A DNA stretch of 64,000 bases from Zhongshania aquimaris (GTDB lineage Bacteria; Pseudomonadota; Gammaproteobacteria; Pseudomonadales; Spongiibacteraceae): positions 1,474,788 to 1,538,787 of the forward strand of contig NZ_JAHWDQ010000001.1 in the NCBI RefSeq assembly GCF_019312595.1, written 5' to 3'. Positions 22,888-34,200 of this stretch are shown piece by piece; the first letter of the stretch is position 1; each line of letters starts with the position of its first letter. Under the pieces are notes generated by a model that worked only from the letters and a program-made list of their open reading frames with translations, was not told where the DNA came from and searched no databases. Made by a program: the position numbers and the translations under genes.

Positions 22888-24024
22888 CTAAGCCTGCTTA
22901 GAGGCTTTGATCAAATCTATAAACTGATTAAACAAGGGCGCAATGTCATGCGGACCAGGACTCGCCTCTGGATGCCCCTGAAATCCGAACGCGGGGACAT
23001 CGGTGCGCCGAATTCCCTGCAATGAACCGTCGAATAATGACTTATGGCTAACCACAAGGTTTTCTGGCAACGTGCTTTCGTCAACAGCAAAACCATGGTT
23101 CTGGCTGGTGATGTGCACCACTTTCGTTGCCAAGTCCTGCACCGGGTGGTTGGCGCCGTGATGGCCAAACTTCATTTTTTGCGTCTTGGCACCTGAGGCC
23201 AAGCCCAGTAACTGATGCCCCAAGCAGATACCAAACACCGGCAGACCGGTTGTTAAAATTTCTTTAATAGCGGCAATCGCGTAATCGCAAGGCTCTGGAT
23301 CACCTGGACCATTAGACAAAAACACACCATCGGGATTCATCGCCAACACATCGGCAGCTGGCGTTTGCGCCGGCACAACCGTCAAACGGCAACCGCGATC
23401 AGTCAGCATCCGTAAAATATTGCGCTTTACACCAAAGTCATAGGCAACAACGTGATATGGCAACTCGGCATCGCTAAAGACTTTGTGTCCTTTACCCAGA
23501 GCCCAGCTGCCTTCGCGCCACTCGTAACTTTTGGCAGTAGTGACTTCTTTCGCCAAATCCATACCTTTGAGCCCAGCAAATTCCTTCGCTAGCGTCAGCG
23601 CTTTGGTTTCATCGATTTCGCCCGCCATGAGGCAGCCGCCTTGAGCACCCTTATCGCGCAAAATGCGCGTTAAGCGACGAGTGTCAATATCGGCAATGCC
23701 GACAATATTACGTGCTTTTAAATAATCAGAAAGGCTTTGCTCAGAGCGAAAACTGGATGCAAGCATTGGCAGGTCGCGAATCACCAATCCAGCAGACCAA
23801 ATATGCTCTGCTTCTTCGTCTTCGCTATTCACACCGGTATTGCCGATATGTGGGTAGGTCAAGGTAACAATTTGGCGAGCGTATGAGGGGTCGGTCAGTA
23901 TTTCCTGATACCCGGTCATCGCGGTGTTAAAAACAACCTCACCAACCGAGTGCCCTTCTGCACCAATGGCAATGCCCCGAAAAATGCTGCCGTCTTCAAG
24001 GGCAAGTATGGCTGGAACCGTCAA
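22888..24024 (-). CDS. carA: Carbamoyl-phosphate synthase small subunit (glutaminase)
   Basis: 378 residues: an N-terminal CarA domain and a class I glutamine amidotransferase with nucleophile Cys in [23 protein letters not shown], and catalytic His/Glu in [12 protein letters not shown]. It delivers ammonia to CarB. The start is TTG at 24024 with a near-perfect AGGAGGT seven bases away. Confidence 0.97.
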   Translation of the reverse strand: MTVPAILALEDGSIFRGIAIGAEGHSVGEVVFNTAMTGYQEILTDPSYARQIVTLTYPHIGNTGVNSEDEEAEHIWSAGLVIRDLPMLASSFRSEQSLSDYLKARNIVGIADIDTRRLTRILRDKGAQGGCLMAGEIDETKALTLAKEFAGLKGMDLAKEVTTAKSYEWREGSWALGKGHKVFSDAELPYHVVAYDFGVKRNILRMLTDRGCRLTVVPAQTPAADVLAMNPDGVFLSNGPGDPEPCDYAIAAIKEILTTGLPVFGICLGHQLLGLASGAKTQKMKFGHHGANHPVQDLATKVVHITSQNHGFAVDESTLPENLVVSHKSLFDGSLQGIRRTDVPAFGFQGHPEASPGPHDIAPLFNQFIDLIKASKQA

Positions 24025-24116
24025 GACTACCTCCTAGATCAAACTTGCGGCCGAGAGTCACCGCCGACACACCCGCCGGAACGACAACCAAGGGACCACA
24101 GAGGAAAATACGCGTG

Positions 24117-24152
24117 CAAAAAAGCGAGATGAAGATTACCTCACCTCGCTTT
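24117..24152 (-). terminator. Intrinsic terminator between dapB and carA
   Basis: On the minus strand AAAGCGAG/CTCGCTTT with a 16-base loop is followed by T6. It lies in the 297-base dapB-carA spacer, which otherwise holds a GAGCT/AGCTC hairpin (24166-24180) and presumably the carA promoter. I see no ORF with coding character in it. Confidence 0.7.
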
Positions 24153-24321
24153 CTGCGGGGCTGCGGAGCTAATTCAGCTCGGCACCCTAATCTGATGCGC
24201 GATTTTACGCGAAATGCCCCCCGCGCGTCCACCGCAATAAATACCGCAATCCACCCTTAGGGTGAGTATTCGCTCAACGCAAAGCGACTCGATCACGTCA
24301 TCGCTGTGTGAATTGGCGCAA

Positions 24322-25179
<858 letters not shown>

Positions 25180-26550
25180 CTATTTCTCATCGCCACCTTC
25201 ATCAACCTCTTTACTATCATCACCAAGCGCCATATCGCGAACCGATACCGACGCCAAGGCTGCATCTAGCGCCGCGTCTATCGACGCGGTAACTTCCGCC
25301 ACACCAGCAACCGGTTTACGCGGCACCCGCAGCGCTATCATCTGCGCGGTACCGTCGTTGCGCACGGCATCGAGCACGGTTTTCAACGAGGTTTTTTCAA
25401 GCGGTGCATTTGGCAAATAGCGCGGCGGATCTTCATGATTTTCTGTCAACAAGCCCGCCTGCTGAAGTGCTCGCAGCACCCGCGTGACACCCTGAATTTG
25501 CACCCGCAAACGATACACAAAATCACTAGCCGAAAACGGCTTGCGCGATTGATAGTAGCGCTGGGCAACAATTGCCATCACCTGCAAAGCCAGTGTTTCA
25601 CGCTGCCGTATACTTATGTCGCCGCTGCGCCGCAGAGGCGCGATATATTCGGGGTGCTGCACATAAAATGCAACACTGCTGCCCACCAGCAGAATCAACC
25701 AGCTGATGTACATCCACATCATAAATAGAATTAGGATCGCAAAACCGGAATAAATTGCGTAGGTGCCACTGCCACTTGCCGACACCACAATACTGCCAAA
25801 ACCCCAACCCAAACTTTGAAACAAGAACCCAGACACCACACCCGCCACTGCACCGGCTCGAAATGTAACCCGAGTATTGGGAATAAACATATAGAAAAAC
25901 GTGAAGGCCGCAATAATCATTAAATACGGTGCAGCTTCAGTGACGAAGGCAATCAAATACTGCATAAACGGCAAATGATTGCTGATGGTTTGCACAAAGC
26001 CGCCACTCAAAACGCTTGCCGACAAACCGATTGCGGAAAACACCAGCAGCGGTCCAATCAACATGACGCTGCCGTAGTCGGCAAAGCGGCGACCAATGCT
26101 GCGGTGCTGATCTAGGCGCCAAATATAGTTGAAGGTCGCCTCAATTTTTTGGATCAACGAGATTGCGGTGTAGAACAGTAAGGCCACACCGAAAGTGCCC
26201 AAAACACCAATTTTTACATTGTCGATAAAGCCGATTATTTTGTCGGTAATCTCTACGCCCTGCGCCCCCATCGGCGCAAGAAACTGCAACATAATTGGCT
26301 CTAGCTGCTTATTGTGCATGCCAAAGGCTTTAAGCACAGAAAAGCTCACCGCCATCATCGGCACCAATGACAGCAGGGTGGTATACACCAAACTCATCGC
26401 TCGCAGCGTGAGCTCGCCCTTTGCTAAATCATCCAACACCACGTAGGCGAGACGCAAAACGTCTATCAGCTTGCGCCGCCACGCGCTGTAGTGCACCACC
26501 TTATCTGACCACAGATAATCGGCTACAAATTTATTAAGGGTTTTATCCAT
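25180..26550 (-). CDS. YihY/BrkB family inner-membrane protein
   Basis: 456 residues. Residues about 30-300 hold six or so hydrophobic segments with the YihY signatures LAYVVLDDLAKGELTLRAMS and YNYIWRL-like text. Residues about 310-400 form a soluble, winged-helix-like domain (RVLRALQQAGLLTEN), followed by an Ala-rich and acidic tail. The long cytosolic tail is seen in many gammaproteobacterial members. The family was once called RNase BN, wrongly; its transport or envelope role is not established. Confidence 0.85.
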   Translation of the reverse strand: MDKTLNKFVADYLWSDKVVHYSAWRRKLIDVLRLAYVVLDDLAKGELTLRAMSLVYTTLLSLVPMMAVSFSVLKAFGMHNKQLEPIMLQFLAPMGAQGVEITDKIIGFIDNVKIGVLGTFGVALLFYTAISLIQKIEATFNYIWRLDQHRSIGRRFADYGSVMLIGPLLVFSAIGLSASVLSGGFVQTISNHLPFMQYLIAFVTEAAPYLMIIAAFTFFYMFIPNTRVTFRAGAVAGVVSGFLFQSLGWGFGSIVVSASGSGTYAIYSGFAILILFMMWMYISWLILLVGSSVAFYVQHPEYIAPLRRSGDISIRQRETLALQVMAIVAQRYYQSRKPFSASDFVYRLRVQIQGVTRVLRALQQAGLLTENHEDPPRYLPNAPLEKTSLKTVLDAVRNDGTAQMIALRVPRKPVAGVAEVTASIDAALDAALASVSVRDMALGDDSKEVDEGGDEK

Positions 26551-26639
26551 TACTCAGGCGCCTCTATATAGTTCGGAGCGTAGGATTGCTAAATGCGTAT
26601 GCCGCCAAGAATGGAGAAAAAATAAGGGGAAGTCGAGAA

Positions 26640-26664
26640 CGGATTCCACCTTAAGATGGAACCC
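26640..26664 (-). terminator. Hairpin downstream of dnaJ
   Basis: Imperfect stem GGATTCCA/TGGAACCC with an eight-base loop, 24 bases after the dnaJ stop. There is no real T tract, so it is more likely a 3'-end stabilising hairpin than a strong terminator. Confidence 0.4.
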
Positions 26665-26687
26665 GTCATAAGAGAGAAACAAAATTA

Positions 26688-27809
26688 TCAGAGCTTCATA
26701 TCGTCAAAAAACGTTTTTACGCCGTCAAACCATGTTTTTTTTCGAGGTGACTGCTTGTCATCACCCTCCATGCTCGCCTGCAATTCCTGCAGCAATTCCT
26801 TTTGACGCTTGGTCAGAGACACTGGCGTTTCCAAGGTCACCTTGCAAATTAAATCGCCGGTGCTACCACCGCGAACCGGTGTTATTCCCTTGCCACGCAG
26901 ACGAAAGGATTTGCCGGTTTGGGTTTCTGCCGGAATTTTCAGTTTTACACGGCCTTCCAAGGTAGGCACATCCAACTCACCACCCAAGGCGGCGTCTGCA
27001 AAGCTGATCGGCACATCACAGTACAAATTCTTGCCATCGCGCTTGAAAATAGGATGCGGACGCACCGACATCTGCACGTATAAGTCGCCCGTTGGGCCAC
27101 CGTTTGGACTTGCCTCGCCTTCGCCAGTAAGACGAATGCGATCGCCGGTGTCGACGCCGGCAGGTACTTTGACCGACAGCGTTTTGGTTTCCTCAATCAA
27201 ACCCTGGCCGTGACACGCTGAACACGGGTCTGAAATAATCGTACCTTTACCACGGCAGTTCGGGCACGCCTGCTGCACGGCAAAAAAGCCCTGCTGCATC
27301 CGCACCTGGCCTACACCATTACAGGTGCTACAAGTAACAGGCTTCGAACCCGGCTTAGCGCCGCTGCCATCACAAGGCTTACACGCCACCAAGGTCGGAA
27401 TACGAATCTTTGCCGTTGAACCGTGAACAGCCTGTTCAAGATCAATCTCTAGCGTGTAGCGCAGATCTGAACCGCGCTGCGGGCCGCGCTGACGTCCGCC
27501 GCCACCGCCGCCAAAAATATCGCCAAATACATCGCCGAATATGTCGCTAAAACCACCTGCGCCGCCACCGCCGCCGGCCCCAGCGTTAACACCCTCATGA
27601 CCAAAGCGGTCGTAAGCTGCGCGCTTATCTTCATCAGAAAGCACTTCGTAGGCTTCGGTCGCCTCTTTAAAAATATCTTCGGCTTTCGGATCATCGGGAT
27701 TACGATCAGGATGATTTTTCATCGCAATACGACGGTAAGCTTTTTTAATATCCTTACTGTCAGTGTCCCGCGACACGCCCAGAATTTCGTAATAATCTCG
27801 TTTTGACAT
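26688..27809 (-). CDS. dnaJ: Chaperone DnaJ (Hsp40)
   Basis: 373 residues: a J domain with HPD ([10 protein letters not shown]), a Gly/Phe-rich linker with poly-Gly runs, four zinc-binding CxxCxGxG repeats ([36 protein letters not shown]) and C-terminal substrate-binding domains. It stimulates DnaK. It is downstream of dnaK and separated from it by a 180-base spacer containing a palindromic repeat. Confidence 0.98.
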   Translation of the reverse strand: MSKRDYYEILGVSRDTDSKDIKKAYRRIAMKNHPDRNPDDPKAEDIFKEATEAYEVLSDEDKRAAYDRFGHEGVNAGAGGGGGAGGFSDIFGDVFGDIFGGGGGGRQRGPQRGSDLRYTLEIDLEQAVHGSTAKIRIPTLVACKPCDGSGAKPGSKPVTCSTCNGVGQVRMQQGFFAVQQACPNCRGKGTIISDPCSACHGQGLIEETKTLSVKVPAGVDTGDRIRLTGEGEASPNGGPTGDLYVQMSVRPHPIFKRDGKNLYCDVPISFADAALGGELDVPTLEGRVKLKIPAETQTGKSFRLRGKGITPVRGGSTGDLICKVTLETPVSLTKRQKELLQELQASMEGDDKQSPRKKTWFDGVKTFFDDMKL

Positions 27810-27822
27810 AGCTTCGCTTCAC

Positions 27823-27954
27823 GCTAGACGGAGACGGGAGATGCTTTTTGAAGTGCCACCCACTACCCCTATAAATGATTCTACCCCTCATGCCAAACGG
27901 GAGATCGCAAAACACGCTGACCTTGGCCTTTGCGTTTCCCGTCTCCCGTCCAGC
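27823..27954. repeat. Dispersed palindromic repeat, copy 2
   Basis: In the dnaK-dnaJ spacer. The left arm (27823-27844) and right arm (27932-27954) are near-perfect inverted copies; the shared core is GAGACGGGA / TCCCGTCTC. The right arm differs from the right arm of copy 3 at about three of 23 positions. Confidence 0.65.
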
Positions 27955-27989
27955 GGTTCACCCAAGCGAGGCACTGCCCCGCTTCGAGC

Positions 27990-29912
27990 TTACTTCTTGT
28001 CGTCGTCTTTTACTTCTTCAAATTCCGCGTCGACCACATCGTCAGCGCCAGACTGGGGCTGCTCTGCACCGCCTTCGGCTTCAGCTTGCGCTGCCTGCTC
28101 AGCGTACATTTTTTGAGCAAGACCGCCCGATGCCTCGGTTAGCTTCTTGGTAGCTTCTTCGATTTTCTCGAGATCGTCACCCTTAACCGCCTCATCAACT
28201 TCAGCGAGCGCGGCCTCGATAGCGGCTTTCTCTTCATCAGTCGCTTTTTCGCCCGCTTCCTCTAGTGTCTTACGAGTCGCATTCGCCAAACCTTCAGCCG
28301 TGTTACGCGCCGTTACCAAGGCCTCAAACTTTTTATCCGCCTCGGCGTTGGCTTCTGCATCGCGCACCATTTGTTCGATTTCATCATCGCTCAAACCGCT
28401 TGATGCCGTGATGCGGATAGACTGTTCTTTGCCTGTTGCCTTGTCTTTAGCAGACACATGCAGAATACCGTTAGCATCAATATCGAAAGTTACTTCGATT
28501 TGTGGCAAACCGCGCGGTGCCGGTGGAATATCCGCCAAGTCGAAACGACCCAGCGATTTGTTCGCCGCCGCTTGTTTGCGCTCACCCTGTACAACGTGAA
28601 TGGTTACAGCCTGCTGATTGTCATCAGCGGTTGAGAACACCTGCGACTTCTTAGTCGGGATAGTGGTGTTTTTCTCAATTAGGTGAGTCGCCACACCGCC
28701 CATGGTCTCAATACCCAAGCTCAGCGGAGTAACGTCAAGTAGCAGTACGTCTTTTACTTCACCAGACAGTACCGCACCTTGCAGCGCTGCACCCATGGCG
28801 ACAGCTTCGTCGGGGTTTACATCGCGACGCGCTTCTTTACCAAAGAACTCGGTCACCTTGCTTTGCACCAAAGGCATACGAGTCTGACCACCAACCAAAA
28901 TAATTTCATCTACTTCAGACGCAGACAATCCGGCGTCTTTCAGTGCCACTTTCATTGGCTCTAATGAACGGGCAACCAAATCACCAACTAAAGACTCCAA
29001 CTTGGCGCGGCTCAGTTTTACAACCAAGTGCTTGGGACCAGTGGCATCTGCCGTGATGTATGGCAGGTTGATTTCAGTCTGCTGGCTAGAAGACAGCTCA
29101 ATTTTTGCCTTCTCAGCAGCTTCTTTAAGACGCTGAACAGCCAGCGAGTCGCCTTTTAAATCAATGCTATTTTCTTTCTTAAATTCTTCCGCCAAATAGT
29201 CGATCAGACGCATATCGAAATCTTCACCACCCAAGAAGGTGTCGCCGTTAGTCGACAACACTTCAAACTGGTGCTCACCGTCTACTTCAGCAATTTCAAT
29301 GATCGAGATATCAAAAGTACCACCACCCAAGTCGTATACCGCAATCGTGCGGTCGCCCTTGGATTTGTCCATACCGTAGGCCAGGGCCGCGGCAGTAGGC
29401 TCGTTGATAATACGCTTCACGTCCAAACCGGCAATACGGCCGGCGTCTTTTGTTGCCTGACGCTGAGAGTCATTAAAGTAAGCAGGCACAGTGATAACCG
29501 CTTCAGTGATTTTCTCACCCAAATAGTCTTCAGCTGTTTTCTTCATCTTTTTCAAGATTTCCGCAGAAATCTGCGGTGGCGCCATTTTCTCGTCTTTCAC
29601 CTGAACCCACGCATCACCATTGTCGGCTTTGCAAATCTTGTAAGGCACCATCTTGATGTCTTTTTGAACAACGTCGTCCTCGAAGCGACGACCGATCAAA
29701 CGCTTTACCGCATAAAGCGTGTTGTGCGGATTGGTAACAGCCTGACGCTTCGCGCTCTGACCAACCAAAATCTCTTTATCGTCGGTGTACGCCACAATCG
29801 ACGGAGTGGTGCGTGTACCTTCTGAATTCTCGATTACCTTAACCTTGTCGCCATCCATTACCGCAACGCAAGAGTTAGTGGTACCCAAGTCAATACCAAT
29901 AATTTTACCCAT
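27990..29912 (-). CDS. dnaK: Chaperone DnaK (Hsp70)
   Basis: 640 residues: ATPase domain with [27 protein letters not shown] and [10 protein letters not shown], then the substrate-binding domain and a helical lid ending in the acidic EEVKDDDKK tail. It folds client proteins with DnaJ and GrpE. The start at 29912 ([10 protein letters not shown]) is the family start. A sigma-32-like promoter is visible at 29972-29999. Confidence 0.99.
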   Translation of the reverse strand: MGKIIGIDLGTTNSCVAVMDGDKVKVIENSEGTRTTPSIVAYTDDKEILVGQSAKRQAVTNPHNTLYAVKRLIGRRFEDDVVQKDIKMVPYKICKADNGDAWVQVKDEKMAPPQISAEILKKMKKTAEDYLGEKITEAVITVPAYFNDSQRQATKDAGRIAGLDVKRIINEPTAAALAYGMDKSKGDRTIAVYDLGGGTFDISIIEIAEVDGEHQFEVLSTNGDTFLGGEDFDMRLIDYLAEEFKKENSIDLKGDSLAVQRLKEAAEKAKIELSSSQQTEINLPYITADATGPKHLVVKLSRAKLESLVGDLVARSLEPMKVALKDAGLSASEVDEIILVGGQTRMPLVQSKVTEFFGKEARRDVNPDEAVAMGAALQGAVLSGEVKDVLLLDVTPLSLGIETMGGVATHLIEKNTTIPTKKSQVFSTADDNQQAVTIHVVQGERKQAAANKSLGRFDLADIPPAPRGLPQIEVTFDIDANGILHVSAKDKATGKEQSIRITASSGLSDDEIEQMVRDAEANAEADKKFEALVTARNTAEGLANATRKTLEEAGEKATDEEKAAIEAALAEVDEAVKGDDLEKIEEATKKLTEASGGLAQKMYAEQAAQAEAEGGAEQPQSGADDVVDAEFEEVKDDDKK

Positions 29913-29971
29913 GATCATTCTCCACTTAAAAACTGTCGCCACTCGCGGCGAAATTCTTTGTCTTGTGACAG

Positions 29972-29999
29972 ATATTGGCCCTTATCCACACATTTCAAG
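29972..29999 (-). promoter_or_regulatory. Sigma-32-like promoter upstream of dnaK
   Basis: On the minus strand CTTGAA, 14 bases, then GCCAATAT (consensus CCCCATNT). It lies in the 119-base grpE-dnaK spacer about 60 bases from the dnaK start, so dnaK may have a heat-shock promoter separate from grpE. Confidence 0.55.
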
Positions 30000-30031
30000 G
30001 GGGCATAGGCCATTTTTAATACAATTACTAT

Positions 30032-30616
30032 TTACGGCGCCTTAGCGATAACAACCATCGCTGCACGCAGCAGGCGGCCGTTTAAGGTGTAGCCCTTCTG
30101 CATCACATCCATCACCGAATTTGGCTCGGCATCCGGGTTTGGCACCATCGCCATCGCTTCGTGAAACTCTGGATTAAATGGCTCACCGACCGGATTTAAC
30201 TGCTCAACATTGTGGCGCGCCAAGGCATCCACCAATGTTTTGCGAGTCAACTCAACACCTTCCAAAATCGGCTTTAAGGACTCATCGGCACTGTCTGCAG
30301 AAGCGAGTGCGCGATCGAGATTGTCCACCACGGGAAGCATATCGCCGGCAAATTTCTCAAGCGCGTACTTGCGTGCATTCTCGGCGTCTTTCTCAGCGCG
30401 GCGACGAATATTCTGCGCCTCCGCCGCCGCGCGCAAAGATTGCTCCTGCGCATCAACTACCGCCTGCTTCGCCGCTGCCAATTGCTCTTCGAGGCCGGGC
30501 TCTAGCTCGCCGCTCAATTCAGCCTCATCGGCCTGCTGCAGTTCTTCAGCTTGAATTTCTTCATCCTGCATCGCTGCTTTATCTTGTTCCTCTGCCACGT
30601 ATCCAATCTCCGTCAC
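30032..30616 (-). CDS. grpE: Nucleotide exchange factor GrpE
   Basis: 194 residues: an acidic N-terminus, a long coiled coil ([20 protein letters not shown]) and the C-terminal beta domain with [19 protein letters not shown], the GrpE signature. It exchanges ADP on DnaK. A strong sigma-32 promoter precedes it. Confidence 0.97.
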   Translation of the reverse strand: MTEIGYVAEEQDKAAMQDEEIQAEELQQADEAELSGELEPGLEEQLAAAKQAVVDAQEQSLRAAAEAQNIRRRAEKDAENARKYALEKFAGDMLPVVDNLDRALASADSADESLKPILEGVELTRKTLVDALARHNVEQLNPVGEPFNPEFHEAMAMVPNPDAEPNSVMDVMQKGYTLNGRLLRAAMVVIAKAP

Positions 30617-30655
30617 ACGTATTCAATCTTGCGGACATTTCCCGCGTTGACGCGT

Positions 30656-30683
30656 ATATGGGGTTTAGACCTACTAATTCAAG
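30656..30683 (-). promoter_or_regulatory. Sigma-32 heat-shock promoter of grpE
   Basis: On the minus strand CTTGAA, 14 bases, CCCCATAT: an essentially perfect match to the sigma-32 consensus, 40 bases upstream of the grpE start codon. Confidence 0.85.
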
Positions 30684-30742
30684 GCAAACACAAATATTTT
30701 TACTGCTGACGATTGACGATCGATGCCGCCAGCAGTATTTTA

Positions 30743-30758
30743 CTGTATAAACATACAG
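30743..30758 (+). promoter_or_regulatory. LexA (SOS) box upstream of recN
   Basis: CTGTATAAACATACAG fits the CTG-N10-CAG LexA consensus and ends 28 bases before the recN ATG. recN is a classic strongly SOS-induced gene, which supports the call. Confidence 0.85.
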
Positions 30759-30786
30759 ACTATTTGCACAACCACGAGAGACCATC

Positions 30787-32454
30787 ATGCTGAGCAATCT
30801 CACCATCAGCAATTACGCCATCACCGAACATCTCGACATCGAGCTCAAAACGGGCATGACCGTGCTGACGGGAGAAACCGGCGCAGGCAAGTCCATTATG
30901 CTTGACGCACTGGGACTGGCGCTGGGTGATCGCGCCGATAGCAATATTGTGCGCAAGGGTGCAGATAGGGCGGATATCCACGCGCAGTTTGATATTAGCG
31001 CCATTCCCGCCGCCCATAGCTGGCTACAGGAACGAGATTTAGACGGCAGCAATGACTGCATGTTAAGGCGCGTGATTACCGCCGACGGGCGCTCGCGAGC
31101 CTACATCAACGGTCAACCAGCCACCTTACAAGATGTGCGTGAGCTGGGCTCATTTCTCATCGACATCCACAGCCAACACGCGCACCAATCCCTGCTCCAA
31201 AAACCCTATCAGCGCGAACTGCTGGACGCTTACGCTGGCACCACCGCACTGGCCAAGCAAGTTAGCGAGCACTGCCATGAGTATCAATATTGCACAAAGA
31301 CCCTAGCCTCACTGGAGGCGAACCTTGCCGAGCAAAATGCCCAAGAGCAGTTGCTGCGCTACCAGCTTGAAGAATTGCATCGCTTAGACTTAAAGGCCGG
31401 CGAAGTAGAGGAACTAGAAGACCTGCAAAAGCAACTCGCCAATGCGGAACAAATACTCGCCGCAAATCACCACAGCCTTAATCTCTGCCGCGACGGCGAG
31501 GTCAATGCCATGGGTATTTTGCACCAGGCACTCTCTTCGCTGTACAGCAGCCAGCATCGCAGCAGCGTTCAAGAGAATGCCGCGCAGCTTCTGGAAAGCG
31601 CGCGCATTCAAATTGAAGAGGCAGCCGGCGAGCTTCAACACGTTATCGACGGCACCGAGCTCGACCCCGAACGCCTAATTGAAGTAGAAACAAGACTCGA
31701 CGCCATATACCAAACCGCGCGCAAACACCGCATTCAAGCAGACGAGCTGATGACATTGCAAAACTCACTCGAAGCTCAGCTTGAAGACTTAGACGCCAGC
31801 GATGAGAAAATCGATCAGCTGCGCAGCAGCCAAGAACAAGCACTAAAGGCCTATCAAACCACGTCTGCATCGCTCAGCAAAAAACGCACAAAGGCCGCCA
31901 AGTTAATGAAGCAAGGTATAGAAGAGCAGCTGCAAGCACTCGCGATGAAGCACTGTGAAATTGAATTTGCCATGCATCCTTTAAGCAATGACGAGCCCCA
32001 TAGCCACGGCCAGGAAGAAATCGAAATATTAATTAGCACCAACCCCACAGCCGCCAAAGGCCCGCTAAACAAAATCGCCTCGGGCGGTGAACTCTCGCGC
32101 ATTAGCCTCGCGATTCAGGTCATCACTGCACAGGTTGCCGCCATACCCACCGTGGTTTTTGACGAAGTTGATGTCGGCATCGGTGGCGCCACCGCTGAAA
32201 TCGTTGGCCAACTTCTCAATGCCCTTGGAAAACGCAGCCAAGTGCTTTGCGTCACCCACCAGCCACAGGTTGCCAGTCAAGGCGACCATCACATTAGAGT
32301 GCAAAAGGTCGGCAACAAAGCCAAGCTCACCACCAGCTTAGAGCCGTTGGAAGAAAATCAGAAAATTGAGGAAATTGCGCGAATGCTGGGTGGTATCGCA
32401 ATTACCGAAAACACCTTGGCGCATGCGCGGGAAATGCTGGGGATAAAACACTAA
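30787..32454 (+). CDS. recN: DNA repair protein RecN
   Basis: 555 residues, an SMC-like ATPase: Walker A GETGAGKS near residue 30, long central coiled coils, signature ASGGELSRISLA and Walker B TVVFDEVDVGIGG near the C-terminus. RecN acts in double-strand break repair and cohesion. It is transcribed divergently from grpE under a LexA box and convergently with fur. Confidence 0.97.
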   Translation: MLSNLTISNYAITEHLDIELKTGMTVLTGETGAGKSIMLDALGLALGDRADSNIVRKGADRADIHAQFDISAIPAAHSWLQERDLDGSNDCMLRRVITADGRSRAYINGQPATLQDVRELGSFLIDIHSQHAHQSLLQKPYQRELLDAYAGTTALAKQVSEHCHEYQYCTKTLASLEANLAEQNAQEQLLRYQLEELHRLDLKAGEVEELEDLQKQLANAEQILAANHHSLNLCRDGEVNAMGILHQALSSLYSSQHRSSVQENAAQLLESARIQIEEAAGELQHVIDGTELDPERLIEVETRLDAIYQTARKHRIQADELMTLQNSLEAQLEDLDASDEKIDQLRSSQEQALKAYQTTSASLSKKRTKAAKLMKQGIEEQLQALAMKHCEIEFAMHPLSNDEPHSHGQEEIEILISTNPTAAKGPLNKIASGGELSRISLAIQVITAQVAAIPTVVFDEVDVGIGGATAEIVGQLLNALGKRSQVLCVTHQPQVASQGDHHIRVQKVGNKAKLTTSLEPLEENQKIEEIARMLGGIAITENTLAHAREMLGIKH

Positions 32455-32480
32455 ACTCGGAAGAAGACAAACCTAGAATC

Positions 32481-32545
32481 GCTGGATGCTTGACGGAAGA
32501 CGAGAAACGCAAAAGCGCCCTTGCATCTCCCGTCTCCCATCCAGC
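32481..32545. repeat. Dispersed palindromic repeat, copy 3
   Basis: Between the convergent recN and fur genes. The outer arms GCTGGATG/CATCCAGC are perfect inverted repeats, and the right arm carries CTCCCGTCTCCCATCC, nearly matching copy 2. It may act as a bidirectional 3' hairpin for both genes. Confidence 0.6.
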
Positions 32546-32554
32546 ATTAAAGCA

Positions 32555-32971
32555 TTACGCCTTCTTCGGCTTCACATATAAAACAAGACTGTGATCTACC
32601 AATTCAAAACCGCGCTCAGCGACTAACTGACGCTGACGACTTTCGATAACTTCATCAAAAAACTCGATAACCTCACCCGTCTCCATACAAACTATATGAT
32701 CGTGATGATCACCTTTTTCTAATTCAAACACCGAGTGACCAGTCTCAAAATTATGGCGAGTCACTAAGCCAGCCGCTTCAAATTGGGTCAGCACTCGGTA
32801 GACCGTCGCCAAGCCAACATCTTCCCCAGACTCCATTAAAGCGCGGTAAACATCTTCTGCACTAAAATGCTGATTATCACTCTCAGCCTGTTCCAGCAAC
32901 TGCAAAATCTTCACCCTCGGCAGAGTAACCTTGAGACCTGCTTTACGAAGCTCTTGATTTTCTATAGACAT
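32555..32971 (-). CDS. fur: Ferric uptake regulator Fur
   Basis: 138 residues: an N-terminal winged helix (LATVYRVLTQFEAAGLV) and a C-terminal metal domain with the HHDH cluster (GDHHDHIVC). Only one Cys is visible there, so the structural Cys4 zinc site of E. coli Fur is absent, as in pseudomonads. It represses iron uptake genes when Fe2+ is bound. Divergent from bamE, a widely conserved pair. Confidence 0.96.
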   Translation of the reverse strand: MSIENQELRKAGLKVTLPRVKILQLLEQAESDNQHFSAEDVYRALMESGEDVGLATVYRVLTQFEAAGLVTRHNFETGHSVFELEKGDHHDHIVCMETGEVIEFFDEVIESRQRQLVAERGFELVDHSLVLYVKPKKA

Positions 32972-33046
32972 ATGCCCTGGACCTTAGCGTTGCGATTGGG
33001 TTTGCGCTATTATCCCACGCCTCTATAAGCGATTGGAACCCTTAGC

Positions 33047-33421
33047 ATGTATAGACAACTTGCCACAGCCTGCCTAGTCCTATCTTTGGCCGCCTGCAGC
33101 TCTTTGGAATTCCCTGGCGTTTACCGCCTTGCCATCGATCAGGGCAACATCATAACTCAGGAAATGGTTGATCAGCTCGAGATTGGCATGACCCGCAGTC
33201 AGGTTGAATATGTAATGGGCACACCGCTGGTGCGCGATACCTTCAACCCAGATCGCTGGGACTACATATACACCTTGAATGATCGTAATAACGACAAACA
33301 AGAACACCACCAACTAACCGTGTTCTTTCAAGACGGCAAGCTCAGTGAATTTCGCACTGACATCAAACCAAGTGAACAAAAGCCTGCTGAGTCAGCTGCT
33401 GCCGAGCAGGAAGCCAAGTAA
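33047..33421 (+). CDS. bamE: Outer membrane assembly lipoprotein BamE
   Basis: 124 residues with a lipoprotein signal (VLSLAACSS, lipobox Cys 17) and the SmpA/OmlA fold motif IGMTRSQVEYVMGTPLV plus WDYIYTLN. BamE is an accessory subunit of the BAM complex that inserts outer-membrane beta-barrels. The C-terminal tail is Ala/Glu-rich. Confidence 0.96.
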   Translation: MYRQLATACLVLSLAACSSLEFPGVYRLAIDQGNIITQEMVDQLEIGMTRSQVEYVMGTPLVRDTFNPDRWDYIYTLNDRNNDKQEHHQLTVFFQDGKLSEFRTDIKPSEQKPAESAAAEQEAK

Positions 33422-33748
33422 CTAGCGCCCGTCTTTGCGAGCCTTCACTTTGGCGGCTCGCTGCTTGCGAACCTCTTTGGGATCCGCGATCAAGGGCCGG
33501 TAAATTTCTACCCGCTCGCCGCTTTTTAATGCCTGGCTGTCGGGCGAACTAACGGATTTACCGAATATCCCCAAATCTGCAGTCGTCAGATCCAGATCCG
33601 GAAACTGTTTATCCAAACCGGACTGCATCGCAGCCGAACGCACAGTACAACCATCTGGCACTTCCAGCGCCACAATACGCTGCCGATCAGGCAGAGCATA
33701 TGCCACCTCAACATGAATAGTATTGTTTTTATTTTCCATATTGCTCAT
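33422..33748 (-). CDS. rnfH: RnfH family ubiquitin-fold protein
   Basis: 108 residues with the beta-grasp RnfH pattern: IHVEVAYALPDRQ at the start, LGIFGKSV, and GERVEIYRPLIADPKEVRKQRA at the end. Its role is unclear although it is conserved beside ratA. The start overlaps the ratA stop by 20 bases; an ATG three codons in is an alternative. It converges on bamE with adjacent stops. Confidence 0.93.
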   Translation of the reverse strand: MSNMENKNNTIHVEVAYALPDRQRIVALEVPDGCTVRSAAMQSGLDKQFPDLDLTTADLGIFGKSVSSPDSQALKSGERVEIYRPLIADPKEVRKQRAAKVKARKDGR

Positions 33749-34163
33749 TCGCTCTTTTTACAAGTGCATCAACTAAGTTATTTGCCACGGAATTAAACAA
33801 CTGCCGCGTTGCAGCCCCAACAATACTATTAGCGAGGGCAAACCGTAAATGCAAACTCACCTTGCAAGCATCGGCACCCAGAGGAAGCAAGGACCACTCG
33901 CCACTCAAATCCTCAAAGGGGCCTTCAATTAATTTAAGCCTCACGCTGCGACCCGGCGTCAAGGTATTGCTGGTTACAAAACTTAAGCGAATCCCCGCGC
34001 GGGACAAATCTAGACGCGCCGCCATCGTGTCGTCGGTTTGCGACAACACTTCGGCACCAACACAGCCATCCATATATTGCGGATACGCTTCTACATCATT
34101 AATAAGCTGATAAATAATATCTGCAGAGTACGGCAGCAAGGCACTGCGTCGAATCTCGTTCAT
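33729..34163 (-). CDS. ratA: RatA family SRPBCC (START-like) protein
   Basis: 144 residues with the COQ10/RatA signature YPQYMDGCVGAEVL and FEDLSGEWSLLPLG. In E. coli RatA was reported to block 70S association, and homologues bind ubiquinone-like lipids; the physiological role here is uncertain. It is immediately upstream of and overlaps rnfH, the standard pairing. The smpB gene lies nearby in the opposite direction, also conserved. Confidence 0.92.
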   Translation of the reverse strand: MNEIRRSALLPYSADIIYQLINDVEAYPQYMDGCVGAEVLSQTDDTMAARLDLSRAGIRLSFVTSNTLTPGRSVRLKLIEGPFEDLSGEWSLLPLGADACKVSLHLRFALANSIVGAATRQLFNSVANNLVDALVKRANEQYGK

Positions 34164-34200
34164 TCTGGGGTCCTAAATCATTCCGAGCCACCGACTATAG

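Noticed and set aside
28147-28599. 150-codon plus-strand open frame
   Set aside because: Antisense to the dnaK C-terminus, Ser/Ala-rich, typical of mirror frames of Glu/Ala/Asp-rich coding sequence.
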